From Segatella oulorum JCM 14966 (GTDB lineage Bacteria; Bacteroidota; Bacteroidia; Bacteroidales; Bacteroidaceae): a DNA stretch of 64,000 bases. The stretch lies in the NCBI RefSeq assembly GCF_000613785.1, contig NZ_BAJQ01000004.1, positions 49,728-113,727 on the forward strand, written 5' to 3'. Position 1 is the stretch's first letter, and the number at the start of each line of letters is the position of its first letter. The position numbers and the translations under genes were made by a program. The notes below the pieces were generated by a model. The model was not told where the DNA came from. It worked only from the letters and a program-made list of their open reading frames with translations, and searched no databases. Shown here one piece after another: positions 1-10,728 of the stretch.

Positions 1-1172
1 CCCTGCATTGTCCATTCGCCTGTGCCATAAACTTTGTCGGCAGCTGCATAACATCCCAAGAGCATTTGGTCGAGCAAGTCGGCATAACCATACTGATGAT
101 AGTCGCTGTTGGCCCACGAAGGATAGTCAATGGCGGGGTCATAGCTCGTGCTTGCCCAGTTAACTCCCATCTGATAATAGGTGGAATACCACGCACCCAC
201 GTAGGTTCCGACCTTGATTTTGGGATTAACGCCATGGATAGTCGCTACGGCTCGCTGCACAAAGTCGTGGATGGTTTTGGCGCGAAAGGCCAGCCATTGC
301 TTGAAATATTTTGCTTTTCGCGTGGCTTTGTTGTCGGGCATGCCCGCCGTTCCCACATCATCGGGGAACCGAACTTGCTCATCTCCAACGAACGTTTTGA
401 ATTGCTTTTGACTCTCTTCCGAGAAGTCTGCCCGCAAATCGTCGTATCGGCAACGGTCCAAGAAGATGCCATCAACCTTATATTGACTTAAATCGCGCAG
501 CAAATGGAGCAGAAACTCCTGCACATCGGGGTTGGAAGGATTGAGAAATTTCGTTCCATAGAAGTCGGCATCGGCGGGATTGGTGCTCGTGAGATCCATC
601 TCGTTGACCAAGCCTTGCTCAAGACTTAGTGTCGTTACCCACGCACGTTTCGTGGCATCGCGGAACACAAGTCCCTGTTCTCCAAGCCCATAAGGATAGA
701 GATTGCCGCCCACAAAGGTATTGATGGCTGCGTTAACCTTCAGCCCTAACCGATGACCTGCATCGATAAAGGCCTGCAGATAGTCCCAAGTGGCCGTGCG
801 TTCGTAAAACGTATAGGTGCTGCCTTCCCAGGTATCGAGCTTCTTCACCTGATCCACGGCATCGGTTTTGTAGAGCACATCGCCCATCGATGGGCGCACA
901 TCCACCACAATATCGGTAAATCCGGCTGCTTTAACCTTTTCCAAATCGGCCTGGATGTTCTCCTTGCTGTTGGCATAACGGGGGAAGTTGGCCGCTGCAT
1001 CAATCCAGATGAAGCACGACTTTTCGCTGTCAGGACTTGGTGTTGGGTCTTTTTTCTTCTCCCAATTCCATTGGTTTAGAATGTCTTCATGCTGCTCAGG
1101 GCTACACGAAACGTGAGCCATGAGCATGAACATGAAAAACAACACATTGTATTTTGGAAAGTAATATCGCAT
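1..1172 (-). CDS. GHL10/DUF187-type glycosidase lipoprotein, 3' end beyond window
   Basis: Partial gene: about 390 codons are visible from the ATG at 1172 and the frame is still open at the left edge. It starts with a lipoprotein-like signal ending MAHVSC, then a TIM-barrel region with CFIWIDAAANF, GFTDIVVDVRP and VDGIFLDRCRYDDLRADF blocks. These match the GHL10/DUF187 group of predicted glycoside hydrolases (family knowledge). A second protein of this kind lies at 12122-13476 and shares the same blocks, including a GTYxGAWYxTYY segment. It is the last visible gene of the minus operon SusC-SusD-DUF5018, 64 bp after the previous stop. The likely role is outer-surface cleavage of the glycan bound by that SusCD pair. 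The substrate cannot be told from the sequence. Confidence 0.8.
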   Translation of the reverse strand, partial: MRYYFPKYNVLFFMFMLMAHVSCSPEQHEDILNQWNWEKKKDPTPSPDSEKSCFIWIDAAANFPRYANSKENIQADLEKVKAAGFTDIVVDVRPSMGDVLYKTDAVDQVKKLDTWEGSTYTFYERTATWDYLQAFIDAGHRLGLKVNAAINTFVGGNLYPYGLGEQGLVFRDATKRAWVTTLSLEQGLVNEMDLTSTNPADADFYGTKFLNPSNPDVQEFLLHLLRDLSQYKVDGIFLDRCRYDDLRADFSEESQKQFKTFVGDEQVRFPDDVGTAGMPDNKATRKAKYFKQWLAFRAKTIHDFVQRAVATIHGVNPKIKVGTYVGAWYSTYYQMGVNWASTSYDPAIDYPSWANSDYHQYGYADLLDQMLLGCYAAADKVYGTGEWTMQ

Positions 1173-1236
1173 AGTTTGGTGTGTAAAGTGTGCTATATTG
1201 TTCATCAAAATGCACTATATTGTTGTGCAAACTGCA

Positions 1237-2922
1237 TCACTTTTGAATGCAATCGATTTGGATGCCGCCAAACGAGAGGTGGGTATTCGACACATAGAAG
1301 ATGTGGGCAAAGTAGCCATCATCAGCAGGTGTGATGAGAACATCGCCAAATCCGTAGTCACCCGGTGATGCCATGTTGCCCTCACAATAGTCTTTTATTC
1401 CTAAAGCATAGCGCAATGTTGCCGAAGACTTGTCCTCTCCCGTGACACTATTGAGATTGGCTGCATCGAAAAGATAGACGGTTCCGGGCAAACCCCATGT
1501 GGGCCAATAGCCTATTTTGAAGTTCACCAAATAGCGATTGTGGTTAAAGGTGCACATATCGAGGGCCGCACTGGTGTGTCCCCACGACTCTCCTTTGACC
1601 AAATTCGTGGGCGTTTGCCAATCGGCTAAATAATACATTTGGTTGGCACCATCAGCATAATAGTCGGCCACGCAGCCTGCATTGCCTTGCGCATCGGCTG
1701 CCACAACCTTGGCATTGCCACCCATTCCACCCCAAGGATTGATGCCAAGCTCCAGCACTTCGGGTGCACCCACGGTGCCATTGGTAATCTTCCAGCGTAC
1801 CACTTTCTTGGTATTCAGCGGCGTTGCCACGAGAACGGCATCGTGATTGAGATCGCCCTGCACGCTTAAACGGGCGCCAAGGGTAACTCCTAAGCTGTTA
1901 TGATAGGTGATAAACGGTGTGGGAGCGCCAGTCACACTGCCCGTCTTATAGATCTTTAATGTTTGTCCATCGTCGGCAAGGTTGCAGATCAGCATGTGGT
2001 TTGCATGGTCGCTTGTGATGGCACCCGTGGCATTTGCGCTGCCCAAATTGATTGTACCCACCTTGCTTCCGGTTGCTTTCAGGAAATAGATTGGCGCGCT
2101 ACCGTCGCCCACATTGAGGACAACATGTTTGCCAATCACTGCTAAAGTGGGGTGCATATTCTCTTGTGTTTGCGTGATACCCAACAGTCTTAGGTCGTGA
2201 GAGAACAGTTCTTTCTCGCTCCCCACGGTATAACCTACGCTGATTTTTGTAGGAATGCGCTTCACAACCTGGTAGACAGCCTTGTCGACTCCGTTATCGG
2301 CTGTCACCGTAAACGGCACGGGGGTGTTGAAGTTGTGCACGTCTTTGGGGTCGGGAGAGATAGTGGCATGGGCATCAAGAACCGCTTCTGCCGTGGCATG
2401 TGAGAGGTCATCGAGGGTGATAACCGACACACTTTTATTCGTTTCGTCAATCACCGCCGGGATACTTCCGTTGACCATGAAGCTCTTGATGGCACATTTG
2501 TTGGAGCGTGTCTGTTGCCCCGAGATGGTGATGTGGCGCTCGTTGCCATAGGGGTCGGTATAGGTGAAGGCGTTTTTCTTCGTTAAGTCGAGCAGTGTTA
2601 AGCCCGGATTGATCGAGCAATTATTCTCCAACTTCGCCGTCACCTTCATGGCTTTCAAAGCATCGGCCGTTGAATTGTCGCTCTCTTCGGGATAATAATA
2701 GGGGATGGGGATAACATAGTCTGTTTTTTCCTCGTTGCTATTGATGATCCATTCCTTGGCCACTTTGTCTTTATATTCACCCGAAGTGAAGTAAGCTGTA
2801 AGGCTTGTGATGCCCGCCCGATGGGCTGTTGGCGCCACATGTTCTTCTTCTGCGCAATTCGTTAAGAGCGATAGCGAGGCGAATGCTGCACAGCAACATA
2901 TTAAGTTTATCTTTGTTTTCAT
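1237..2922 (-). CDS. DUF5018-like PUL lipoprotein
   Basis: About 561 residues with a lipoprotein signal (lipobox-like LLTNC near residue 25), so probably anchored in the outer membrane. The N-terminal third has short beta-sandwich-like segments with GxxxxVITLDDLS-type strands. The C-terminal two thirds look like a beta-propeller, with repeated strands carrying VVRWKI, MYYLADW and TVYLFDAANL. The arrangement fits the DUF5018 family, seen next to SusCD pairs in Bacteroidota and presumed to bind glycan at the cell surface (from memory). The start is the ATG at 2922; a TTG two codons upstream is less likely. It follows SusD by 15 bp in the minus operon. No catalytic motif was recognised. Confidence 0.7.
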   Translation of the reverse strand: MKTKINLICCCAAFASLSLLTNCAEEEHVAPTAHRAGITSLTAYFTSGEYKDKVAKEWIINSNEEKTDYVIPIPYYYPEESDNSTADALKAMKVTAKLENNCSINPGLTLLDLTKKNAFTYTDPYGNERHITISGQQTRSNKCAIKSFMVNGSIPAVIDETNKSVSVITLDDLSHATAEAVLDAHATISPDPKDVHNFNTPVPFTVTADNGVDKAVYQVVKRIPTKISVGYTVGSEKELFSHDLRLLGITQTQENMHPTLAVIGKHVVLNVGDGSAPIYFLKATGSKVGTINLGSANATGAITSDHANHMLICNLADDGQTLKIYKTGSVTGAPTPFITYHNSLGVTLGARLSVQGDLNHDAVLVATPLNTKKVVRWKITNGTVGAPEVLELGINPWGGMGGNAKVVAADAQGNAGCVADYYADGANQMYYLADWQTPTNLVKGESWGHTSAALDMCTFNHNRYLVNFKIGYWPTWGLPGTVYLFDAANLNSVTGEDKSSATLRYALGIKDYCEGNMASPGDYGFGDVLITPADDGYFAHIFYVSNTHLSFGGIQIDCIQK

Positions 2923-2937
2923 AATCAATGCTTCTAA

Positions 2938-4592
2938 TTATTTCCATTCTGAGAACTGTTTCATCTCTTTGTTCGTATTGAGTTCGGCAAGAGGAACAGG
3001 GAAACGGTTCATCTTCTGCCGGTAATTCAGGTCTTCATTGTCGACCTCAACATACAGATAACGATAGTCATTGCCACTCTTTACAATCTTCAAACCGTGG
3101 CGACGGATGCCGGAAAGTTGCGTGGTTGCTAATCCCCAGCGGCGCATATCCCAATAATAGAGTCCTTCGAAAGCCAGTTCTATCTTGCGTTCATGGCGCA
3201 AAGCGTTGAACGTTTTCTCGACGGTTGTGAGGTTTTGCAATTCAGGAAGGTTGACACCCGGGCGCTTTCTCACTTTATTAATATAGGTGGCTGCTTCGGT
3301 AAGGTCGTTGGTTCGCAGGCAAGCCTCGGCGTAATTGAGATAAACTTCGGCCAAACGGAAGGCAATCCAAGGCTGTGTACTCTTGCTGTTTGCCTTGTAA
3401 TCGCGCTTCTCATCCAAGAACTTTCGCAGATAATAGCCCGTGGTTGTGCGCCCTTCTGTGATGGCATCGGTCATCCATGTGGCCCATCCGTCTTTCCCAC
3501 CTACAAAGGGTTCGATGGTTCTGTCGCGCCATTTGGCTCCGTTATAAAGGATGGTGGCTGCAAAACGAGGCTCCAACTGGTCATAAGGTGGTGCCTGAAG
3601 GGTTCCGTAAGAGGCATGCCATGTCGTCCAATCGGCTTTTCCTCCGGTCTTCAACTCATATTCTTCAACCAAGTCTTGCGTGGGCGTTCCAAACCCACCA
3701 TGCGTAGGCATGCCCAACGAATGGTCGCCTCCCGGAGCATAATAGCTATCGAATGAATGGCCTGTATTGGCTGCATTCCCATAGACATAAGTGTAGATGG
3801 CCTCGGTATTTCCGTCACCTTTAAAGGCATCGGCATACTGATCGGTCAGCTTATAGCCCATGGCGAAGATTTTCTTTGCAGCTTTTTTCACCGCATCCCA
3901 GTTGTTACAATAGAGCATGGCACGCGAGATGAGGCATAAGCCGCGCCACTTGTCAGTCGACCTGTAGCCGATTGCTGCACCGGAAGATGCTCAGCGGCAT
4001 AGTTTAAATCACTCAACACGTAGTTCCAACCGGCTTCTTCGCTGTCGAATGCCTTATCGGTTGCAATCTTAGAGAGGTCTTCATCGTAGAGAATTGCTTG
4101 GTGATAGCGTTTCAACAATTCAAAATAATACATCGCTCTAAAGAAGCGAAGCTCGCCTTCTAAGCGCTGCTTTTCGGCCTCATCAAAACCACTTGCATGG
4201 AGTTTTCCCAAGGTTTCGTTCACCCTTCGTATCTGTTCGTAGGTAGTTCCCCACACACCTAAGTAGCTATCTACATAGGAAGCAGTGAGCACTGTGCCGC
4301 CATAAGACACTTCATTGGGAATGAAACAGAAGGCATTATAGTTCATATTGCCGTATTTAAACTCGTCGGTCAAGCCCTCAGTCAGGCCGATACTGCACTG
4401 ATAGTCGCTGAAACTGCCTAAATTAGGAATATCTCCATAGAAATAGTTAATGGCCAATTCAGCCGTAGCGACGTCCGCCCAGACCAATTTTTCGGTCACT
4501 TTATCTGTGGGATCGATATTGAGAAACTCATTACAAGAGCTTGCAACAAGGGCTGTTGCGATGAAACTTATCGCTAAATATCTCTTTTTCAT
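2938..4592 (-). CDS. SusD/RagB-family glycan-binding lipoprotein (frameshifted)
   Basis: Two frames make one SusD. Frame one runs from the ATG at 4592 (lipobox VASSC, then NEFLNIDPTDKV) to a false stop near 3888. Frame two carries the rest, with the usual WIAFRLAEVYLNYAEA and FEGLYYWDMRRWG blocks. They join near 3930-3945, where one missing C in a CCC run would restore AYALISRAMLYCNNW. The 1655-nt span is one base short of a multiple of three. SusD proteins cap the SusC barrel and capture oligosaccharide at the cell surface. The gene lies 17 bp after SusC and 15 bp before the DUF5018-like gene. Either the sequence has an error here or the gene has recently died. Confidence 0.9.
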
Positions 4593-4609
4593 TTTCGTGA
4601 ACGTTAAGG

Positions 4610-7600
4610 TTAGAATGTGATGTTAATACCACCTAAGAAGGTTCTTTGCTGCGGATAGTATCCGTTATTCACCGCAGGCGACTCGGGATCAATACCCTTT
4701 GGCAGGCGATCGAGGGTGAAAAGGTTGGAGCCTTCAACATAGAAACGAATGCGCTCAACACCTATCTTTTGCATAATTGCTTTCGGTAACGAATAGCCTA
4801 TCTGTGCCGTTTTCAAACGAACATAATTCCCTTTGCGCATCCAGAAGGTGGAAGCCAATCCGTTATCGCCACCATGTGACGTGGTAGAGAGGGTTAAACG
4901 CGGATAAGTGCCGTTGGGATTGTCAATGCTATAGGCATCTTTCACCAACCATAAAGGTGAATTAGCGCCCTCTTTGAATGTCTGACTCCAAATGGTATTG
5001 TCGTCATATCCATTATAATAGGTGCCCAACATGGATACATCAAACTTGAAACCGCCGGTGAATTGCGCGTTAAAGTCGAAACCATTCCATGTGCCACCGA
5101 GATTGAAACCCATCATGATTTGGGGACGATTGCTGCGACCTATGCGCGCACGATCTTGCTCATCAATCTTCCCATCGCCATTCAAATCTTTGTATTTAAT
5201 ATCACCTAAGTTGGGTCTACTGCCGTACCAAGCCGAACGATCAATCTCTTCTTCAGAGCGGAAGAGCCCCTCTGCAACCCAAACGTAGGCTGCATCAACA
5301 CTCGTTCCCACATGTTTGCGCCACTCTTGTGCATTGGGTTCATCGAGATAGCGCAACCATTTGTTCTTCGCATAGGTCATATTAAGGCTGGCATTGTAGC
5401 GGAAAGGCTTGCCCAACAGATTGACTTTGTTCTGATGAGACAGCGTCCATTCCACACCATAGTTAGCATATCGGTCGTGATTGGCAACGGTATAGTAGTA
5501 GCCTCCCATAGAAGGTGCCTTGTTACCACTCATCTCTGCTAAGATGTCATAGTTGAGATTATAGAACCAATCGGCCTCCATCGACAACATTCCGCCCCAC
5601 AATGTGGCATCAAACCCTAAGTTTGTGGTGCGCGTTTTCGACCAAGTAAGCTCTGGATTAGCCACATTCGAGGTGTAAAGCGAACTATGAACGTTGCCGT
5701 TGAAGATGCGGTTACCCCCGAAAGTGTAGGTGCTGAGGAACGAATAAGGCGAAACGGCATCGTTACCCAACAGACCTACCGAGGCACGCAGCTTCAAATC
5801 GCTCAACCACGACTGCGTCTTTTGCATGAACGACTCGCCGGATAGACGCCAAGCTGCCGAGAAAGAGGGGAAGAAACCCCAACGTTTGTTCGACCGGTTA
5901 CCATTGAAGTTGTAACTACCATCATAGCGACCGCTGAACTCTGCCAAATAAATATTGTCGTAATCATATTTCAAACGGAACACATAACCGGCCGTTCGGG
6001 TGTGTCTACTGTTGCCCGATTGCGAGCCAGCTGTTAAGGGAGTACCATAAGATAGCTCGGGAAGTCGCCCAAAAGGAACATTATCTGCGTAGGCAGCAAA
6101 GTTGGAAGACTTGAAGTCACGCGCCTCAACTAAGAGCAAAGCATCGACATGATGGCGGTCGAACTGATGGATATAGCCTGCACTGAGTTGACCAATGAGC
6201 TGCTCAGTGGTATAGGAACCCTCGCCCACCTTATTCTTATTGATGCTCTCAGGGTCTTGATTGAGCCTGAAAGTTGCCGCAGCCAAATCGCGTGTATAGG
6301 TCTGATAAGCCGACCTTAGCTGCTTGTTACGCGAAGAAAGATAGTCATACGACCCCGTAGCTTTCAGCGTTAATCCCTGCAACCAGGGCGCATCATAACT
6401 GAAGGATACGTTGGTGTTGAGGTCGGTTCCACGCGTTTTCTGATAGCCCGACTCATAGATGGCAGCCAAAGGACTGTAAACAACCGACGCATTGTTGGGG
6501 ATAGTACCCGTGTAAAGCCCTTTCCATTTCTCAGGAAGATAAGGTCTCATCATGATTGCTTGGTGGCCAATAGAGAGCCAACCGGTCTCCTCTTCCATGC
6601 CCAACGCATCAGAACCGCCCGAATTGAAGCGCGGTTGCGACTTTCGAGTGATGGTAGCCACGGTGCCAATAGCGATGTTCCAATCTTTACTCGGTTTGAA
6701 ATTAAGGTTGGAACGCAGGTTGTAACGGCGGTAATCAAAGTTGGCAATATTGCCTTTTTGGTTCATAAAACCGCCACCGACATAATAGTTGCTGTTGCTG
6801 CTTCCACCCGAAACGGCAACATTATGCTTGATGAGCTGGCCCGTTCCAAACACCTTGTCGATGTAATTCACGTTGTCCCAGCCATCGTTGGGGTCGTCGT
6901 TGAGCATTTTTTCAATATCGCCTTGCTTAAAAGTGGGCACATAATCCTCACGACGGCGAATGGTTCCGTTGGCTAATTGGTCCATCATTTGCGCCATGTT
7001 ATAGTAGTGAGCATATTCAGGACCATTCATAAATTCGGGGAAGTTGGCATTGAGCGACACGCCAAACTGGCCGTCATAGGCCACACGAGGCTTGCCTGCT
7101 GTGCCCTTTCTTGTCGTCACAATAATCACGCCTCCGGCTGCATTCAAGCCATAAACAGCTGCAGCCGCACCATCTTTGAGCACCGAAATGCTCTCAATAT
7201 CATTGGGATCTACGTCGTTAATTGAGCGTGGAATGCCGTCAACAATGTATAAGGCTTCCATGCGCGAACCACGAATTCGAAGTGCCGCCTGGTCGTTTCC
7301 GGGCTCTCCCGAAGTCTGAACCGACGTCACACCGGGCATCTTTCCGCCCAACAAACTCGACACATTGGTAGAGGGTCCTTTCAGCAATTCGTCACCTTTC
7401 ATGGCGGTTACGGCACCGGTGAGCGATTGCTTGCGGGCCGTTCCATAACCAATCACCACCACATCTGCCAAGTTAGTGTGGTCGTCTTGCAAGGTAACAT
7501 CGATAGAGGTTCGGCCATTGCACTTCACTTGCAGCGGCTTCATGCCCACGTATGTGAACGTGAGTGTGGAGGCTTTTTGGCTTCCTCCATTCAAGACATA

Positions 7601-7813
7601 ATAGCCTTCCAAATTCGTTACGGTGGCGTTCTTAGGATTATTGTTCATGATCACGGTTACACCAGCCAAGGGTTCGCCGGCAGCATCATGCACAAAACCT
7701 TTCACAGTCGTTTGGGCTTGTCCACGCAAGGCGGGGAGAGCCAACATCAATACCACGAGCCAAACGAAGCGGCTCACAGCACAACGGTACTCGTTTTTCG
7801 CTTTTTCTTTCAT
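4610..7813 (-). CDS. SusC/RagA-family TonB-linked outer membrane transporter
   Basis: About 1067 residues, full length. After a signal peptide ending near LRGQAQ comes a carboxypeptidase-regulatory-like domain (roughly residues 36-115), a linker with the family motif VVVIGYGTARK, a plug domain (about 130-240, SISVLKDGAAAAVYGLNAAG) and a long beta-barrel ending in INITF. There is no STN domain, so signalling through FecR is not expected. It imports glycan fragments across the outer membrane with its SusD partner 17 bp downstream. The ATG at 7813 gives a clean signal peptide; an in-frame ATG at 7840 is possible. A -7 box on the minus strand at 7873-7880 lies upstream. The gene is divergent from the ROK regulator, a plausible controller. 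Confidence 0.95.
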   Translation of the reverse strand: MKEKAKNEYRCAVSRFVWLVVLMLALPALRGQAQTTVKGFVHDAAGEPLAGVTVIMNNNPKNATVTNLEGYYVLNGGSQKASTLTFTYVGMKPLQVKCNGRTSIDVTLQDDHTNLADVVVIGYGTARKQSLTGAVTAMKGDELLKGPSTNVSSLLGGKMPGVTSVQTSGEPGNDQAALRIRGSRMEALYIVDGIPRSINDVDPNDIESISVLKDGAAAAVYGLNAAGGVIIVTTRKGTAGKPRVAYDGQFGVSLNANFPEFMNGPEYAHYYNMAQMMDQLANGTIRRREDYVPTFKQGDIEKMLNDDPNDGWDNVNYIDKVFGTGQLIKHNVAVSGGSSNSNYYVGGGFMNQKGNIANFDYRRYNLRSNLNFKPSKDWNIAIGTVATITRKSQPRFNSGGSDALGMEEETGWLSIGHQAIMMRPYLPEKWKGLYTGTIPNNASVVYSPLAAIYESGYQKTRGTDLNTNVSFSYDAPWLQGLTLKATGSYDYLSSRNKQLRSAYQTYTRDLAAATFRLNQDPESINKNKVGEGSYTTEQLIGQLSAGYIHQFDRHHVDALLLVEARDFKSSNFAAYADNVPFGRLPELSYGTPLTAGSQSGNSRHTRTAGYVFRLKYDYDNIYLAEFSGRYDGSYNFNGNRSNKRWGFFPSFSAAWRLSGESFMQKTQSWLSDLKLRASVGLLGNDAVSPYSFLSTYTFGGNRIFNGNVHSSLYTSNVANPELTWSKTRTTNLGFDATLWGGMLSMEADWFYNLNYDILAEMSGNKAPSMGGYYYTVANHDRYANYGVEWTLSHQNKVNLLGKPFRYNASLNMTYAKNKWLRYLDEPNAQEWRKHVGTSVDAAYVWVAEGLFRSEEEIDRSAWYGSRPNLGDIKYKDLNGDGKIDEQDRARIGRSNRPQIMMGFNLGGTWNGFDFNAQFTGGFKFDVSMLGTYYNGYDDNTIWSQTFKEGANSPLWLVKDAYSIDNPNGTYPRLTLSTTSHGGDNGLASTFWMRKGNYVRLKTAQIGYSLPKAIMQKIGVERIRFYVEGSNLFTLDRLPKGIDPESPAVNNGYYPQQRTFLGGINITF

Positions 7814-7872
7814 AGAACGTACATTGTTTAGACCGCACAAAGTGCAGAAATAGTCTTTACTTCATGACGCTG

Positions 7873-7880
7873 CAAATATA
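7873..7880 (-). promoter_or_regulatory. -7 box of the SusC1 operon
   Basis: Reads TATATTTG on the minus strand, an exact match to the Bacteroidota TAnnTTTG box. It lies 60 bp upstream of the chosen SusC start. Confidence 0.6.
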
Positions 7881-8012
7881 AAACAATTTTAAATATGTTC
7901 CAAATTAAATGCTATTTATTTTCATTAGCAACGATAAATAAATTATTTTAATTATTTTGATAGAAATAATAGTGAAATCATTTATTTTTAAAAAGCTGCT
8001 GTTTTATGCTGT

Positions 8013-8078
8013 AATCTCGTGCATATTACAGGGCAATCGCTATGCTTTTTGTCCCTAATTTGCATGCTTTTACGCGCG
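8013..8078 (-). repeat. 22-bp periodic repeat, 3 units
   Basis: AATC, AATC and AATT recur at 8013, 8035 and 8057, exactly 22 bp apart. Read on the minus strand, the adjoining unit begins GATTACAGCATAAAAC, close to GATTACATGCTAAAAC in the plus-strand array at 56599-56664. The units are otherwise diverged. Confidence 0.5.
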
Positions 8079-8196
8079 CGTACCTATTTATATTATCCAC
8101 CAAATAGCGCACCTGCGCACAAAGCCCTTTGCAAAAAAGACGGCGTTTTTTAAAATAATTAACAAGCAAAGCCATAGTAAAATTTATTTATTTATC

Positions 8197-8204
8197 TATA
8201 TTTG
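8197..8204 (+). promoter_or_regulatory. -7 box of the ROK-tat operon
   Basis: TATATTTG, an exact TAnnTTTG match, lies 32 bp before the GTG start of the ROK gene. No clear -33 TTTG was seen. Confidence 0.6.
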
Positions 8205-8236
8205 CAAAATAAAATAAATTATTTATTACAACTATA

Positions 8237-9472
8237 GTGAAAGAAGTTGGCAACCCATCTGTCGCAACCTGGACCGAAGCTCAACGTGCGTTGCTCCACC
8301 AATTCATATTGCGTGGCCGGCAAACCATTGCCGAATTGGCGCAAAACTTAGCCGTCAGCGTGCCTTTTGTCACCAAAGCGCTCAACGAACTCATTGCCTT
8401 AGGCTGGGTTTGTGAGGTGGGACGAAAAGAGAATTACGCACGCCGCGCCCCGCGATTATACTATTTAAATGCCACCAAAGGCTACTTTTTGGGCATCGAC
8501 ATGGGGCATCATTGGCTCAGTCTTCGCATCAGTGACTTCTGCGGAACGATGGTCTATGAGCACACACGCGTGCCTTTTTACTATGAAGACAGCCCCGCTT
8601 GCTTCGACCATCTCCTGTCGATTGTCCTGGATTTCTTGCACGCAACGCCCCTTTCTGCACGGCAAATCTGCAGCGCCTGCATGACGGTTGGCGGGCGTGT
8701 TAACCCTGAAGCGGGCACGGCTTACAACATTTTCACCTCTTTAGACGGGGCATTGGCCGACGCCTTAACACAGGGTTTGGGCATCGAAACCACCATCGAC
8801 AACGACACACGCTGCATGACTTATGGCGAATGGCTGCAAGGTTGTTGTCAAGGTTTGCGCCATGTGGTGTTCGTAAACGTGAGCTGGGGCATCGGCATCG
8901 GCATCATTATCGATGGCAAGCTCTATGCCGGCCGGTCGGGTTATGCCGGCGAAATGGGCCACATGCACTGCTATAACAACGACATTATTTGCCATTGCGG
9001 CAAGACAGGCTGCATGGAGACCGAGACTTCGGGCGTTGCTCTTCAGCGCAAAGTGATGCAACGTTTGCGCGATGGGCAGGTGTCTATCCTGTCGAACACC
9101 CCCGAAGACGAGCTATCTCTGCAAGCCATTTTGGAGGCTATTCAGCGCGAAGATGTCCTGTGCATCGATGTGTTGCAGGAAGTAGCGGCCGAGTTGGGCA
9201 AGAACTTAGCGGGCATGATTAACATTTTCAATCCCGAAATGCTCGTCATTGGCGGCGAACTCTCGACGACGAGCGATTATCTTTTGCGCCCCATTCAGAT
9301 GGGTATTAAGAAACATTCGCTCAACAAAGTCAGCGAAGACTCCATCATTGCGCTGTCCTCCTTGACCGATTGCGCCGGCTTGGTGGGTGCTTGTCTCACG
9401 GCAAGAAGCCGCTATTTGCACATTGACAACTATCCGTCGCATCCCAAACAACGTCCCACGCACAGCACATAA
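8237..9472 (+). CDS. ROK-family transcriptional regulator (NagC/Mlc type)
   Basis: 411 residues starting at GTG. A winged helix-turn-helix (about residues 15-65, with TIAELAQNLAVSVPFVTKAL) is followed by an actin-like ROK domain. Visible marks are FLGIDMG, a DNDTRCMTYGEW segment, GIGIGIIIDGKLYAGRSGYA and the zinc-type motif CHCGKTGC near residues 252-259. ROK regulators release DNA when they bind a sugar or sugar phosphate. As first gene of its operon and divergent from SusC, it likely controls both operons, though no effector can be named. The HTH makes a regulator more likely than a plain sugar kinase. A 143-bp gap separates it from the next gene. Confidence 0.88.
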   Translation: MKEVGNPSVATWTEAQRALLHQFILRGRQTIAELAQNLAVSVPFVTKALNELIALGWVCEVGRKENYARRAPRLYYLNATKGYFLGIDMGHHWLSLRISDFCGTMVYEHTRVPFYYEDSPACFDHLLSIVLDFLHATPLSARQICSACMTVGGRVNPEAGTAYNIFTSLDGALADALTQGLGIETTIDNDTRCMTYGEWLQGCCQGLRHVVFVNVSWGIGIGIIIDGKLYAGRSGYAGEMGHMHCYNNDIICHCGKTGCMETETSGVALQRKVMQRLRDGQVSILSNTPEDELSLQAILEAIQREDVLCIDVLQEVAAELGKNLAGMINIFNPEMLVIGGELSTTSDYLLRPIQMGIKKHSLNKVSEDSIIALSSLTDCAGLVGACLTARSRYLHIDNYPSHPKQRPTHST

Positions 9473-9615
9473 GATGAAGAAGGGCACAGCAGCTACGCAG
9501 CGTGGCCATGCAACGTCCCATTCATTTCCATATAGTATCTATCAAAACAGGTCAACATGGCAACGGCCCATTGGGCAAAAGCTGTGGAAACCTTCAAATC
9601 AACAACAAGTAACAC

Positions 9616-10700
9616 ATGGTTAACCGCAGAGATTTTTTAAAGCAGTTAGGTTTAGGGTGTGCCGCATCATTGCTCGCCCCCTCTTTGTTATGGGCTAAAA
9701 ACAAGCGCCCATCGTCAGCATCTGTCGGCGCATTGTCGACCGACAACAGTCATTATCTCGTGCCCAAAGCCAACGGGTTGCCCATCACAGGCACCTTTTT
9801 AGACGAGATTTCGCACGATATTCCCCACCAAAACTGGGGCGAACGCGAATGGGATGCCGATTTCAAAAACATGAAAGCCATCGGCATTGACACCGTCATC
9901 GTGATACGTTCGGGCTACAGAAAGTTCATCACTTACCCCTCAGCTTATCTGCTAAAGAAGGGATGTTACAAGCCATCGGTCGATTTAATTGACCTCTTTT
10001 TGCGCTTGGCCGATAAATATAACATGAAGTTTTATTTCGGACTTTACGACTCCGGGCACTATTGGGACACAGGAGATATGTCGCATGAAATACGCGATAA
10101 CCGCTACGTTATCGATGAAGTGTGGAAGAGTTACGGCCACCACAAGAGCTTTAAAGGTTGGTATATCAGCACAGAAATCAGCCGAAAAACCAAAGGAGCC
10201 ATTGAAACGTTCCACACGATTGGCAAACAATGTAAAGACATTTCCAACAATTTGCCGGTGTTTATCTCGCCATGGATTGACGGAAAGAAGGCCGTTATGC
10301 CCACCGAAGGGCTCACAAAAGAGCAGGCTGTGAGCGTAGAAGAGCACGAAAGAGAGTGGAATGAGTCTTCGATGGTATTCATGATGTGGTCGATGCCTGC
10401 GCTTTTCAAGACGGACATATTGATTATGACGAGTTAGACATGTTCTTTTCGGTCAACAAAAAATTGGCCGATCGCTATGGAATGCAGTGCTGGACGAACG
10501 CAGAAACATTCGATCGCGATATGCCTATACGCTTCCTTCCGATTAAATTCGACAAACTCCGTCTGAAATTAGAAGCGGCTAAACGGTGCCATTACGATAA
10601 AGCCATCACCTTTGAGTTCTCACATTTCATGAGTCCTCAGTCGGCTTATCTGCAAGCCGGGCACCTTTATGATCGCTATAAAGAATATTTTAATCTCTAA
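9616..10700 (+). CDS. Tat-signal DUF4434-type protein (frameshifted)
   Basis: The N-terminus MVNRRDFLKQLGLG is a clear twin-arginine signal, followed by a hydrophobic stretch and AKN. The body looks like DUF4434, a TIM-barrel glycosidase-like family: GTFLDEISHDIPHQNWG, a KNMKAIGIDTVIV strand, FYFGLYDSG, and the block DVVDACAFQDGHIDY. The frame breaks near 10360-10375; one missing base in TCTT (a T, giving ESFDGIHD) restores it. The span is 1085 nt, one short of a multiple of three, for a full protein of about 361 residues. It should be exported folded by the Tat machinery whose genes lie in the same operon (13500-14460). Enzyme activity is inferred from fold only. Confidence 0.8.
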
Positions 10701-10728
10701 CCCTCACCTTATTCTATTGCATTGCACT

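Larger units (their letters stand above)
7814..8236. promoter_or_regulatory. Divergent intergenic control region
   Basis: An AT-rich gap between the two divergent operons, with no gene. It holds one -7 box for each side (7873-7880 minus, 8197-8204 plus), three units of a 22-bp periodic repeat (8013-8078), and two similar stretches starting ATAGTGAAAT (from about 7970) and ATAGTAAAAT (from about 8174), both running into TTTATTT. The pair could be operators for the ROK protein, but that is a guess from position and similarity. Confidence 0.45.
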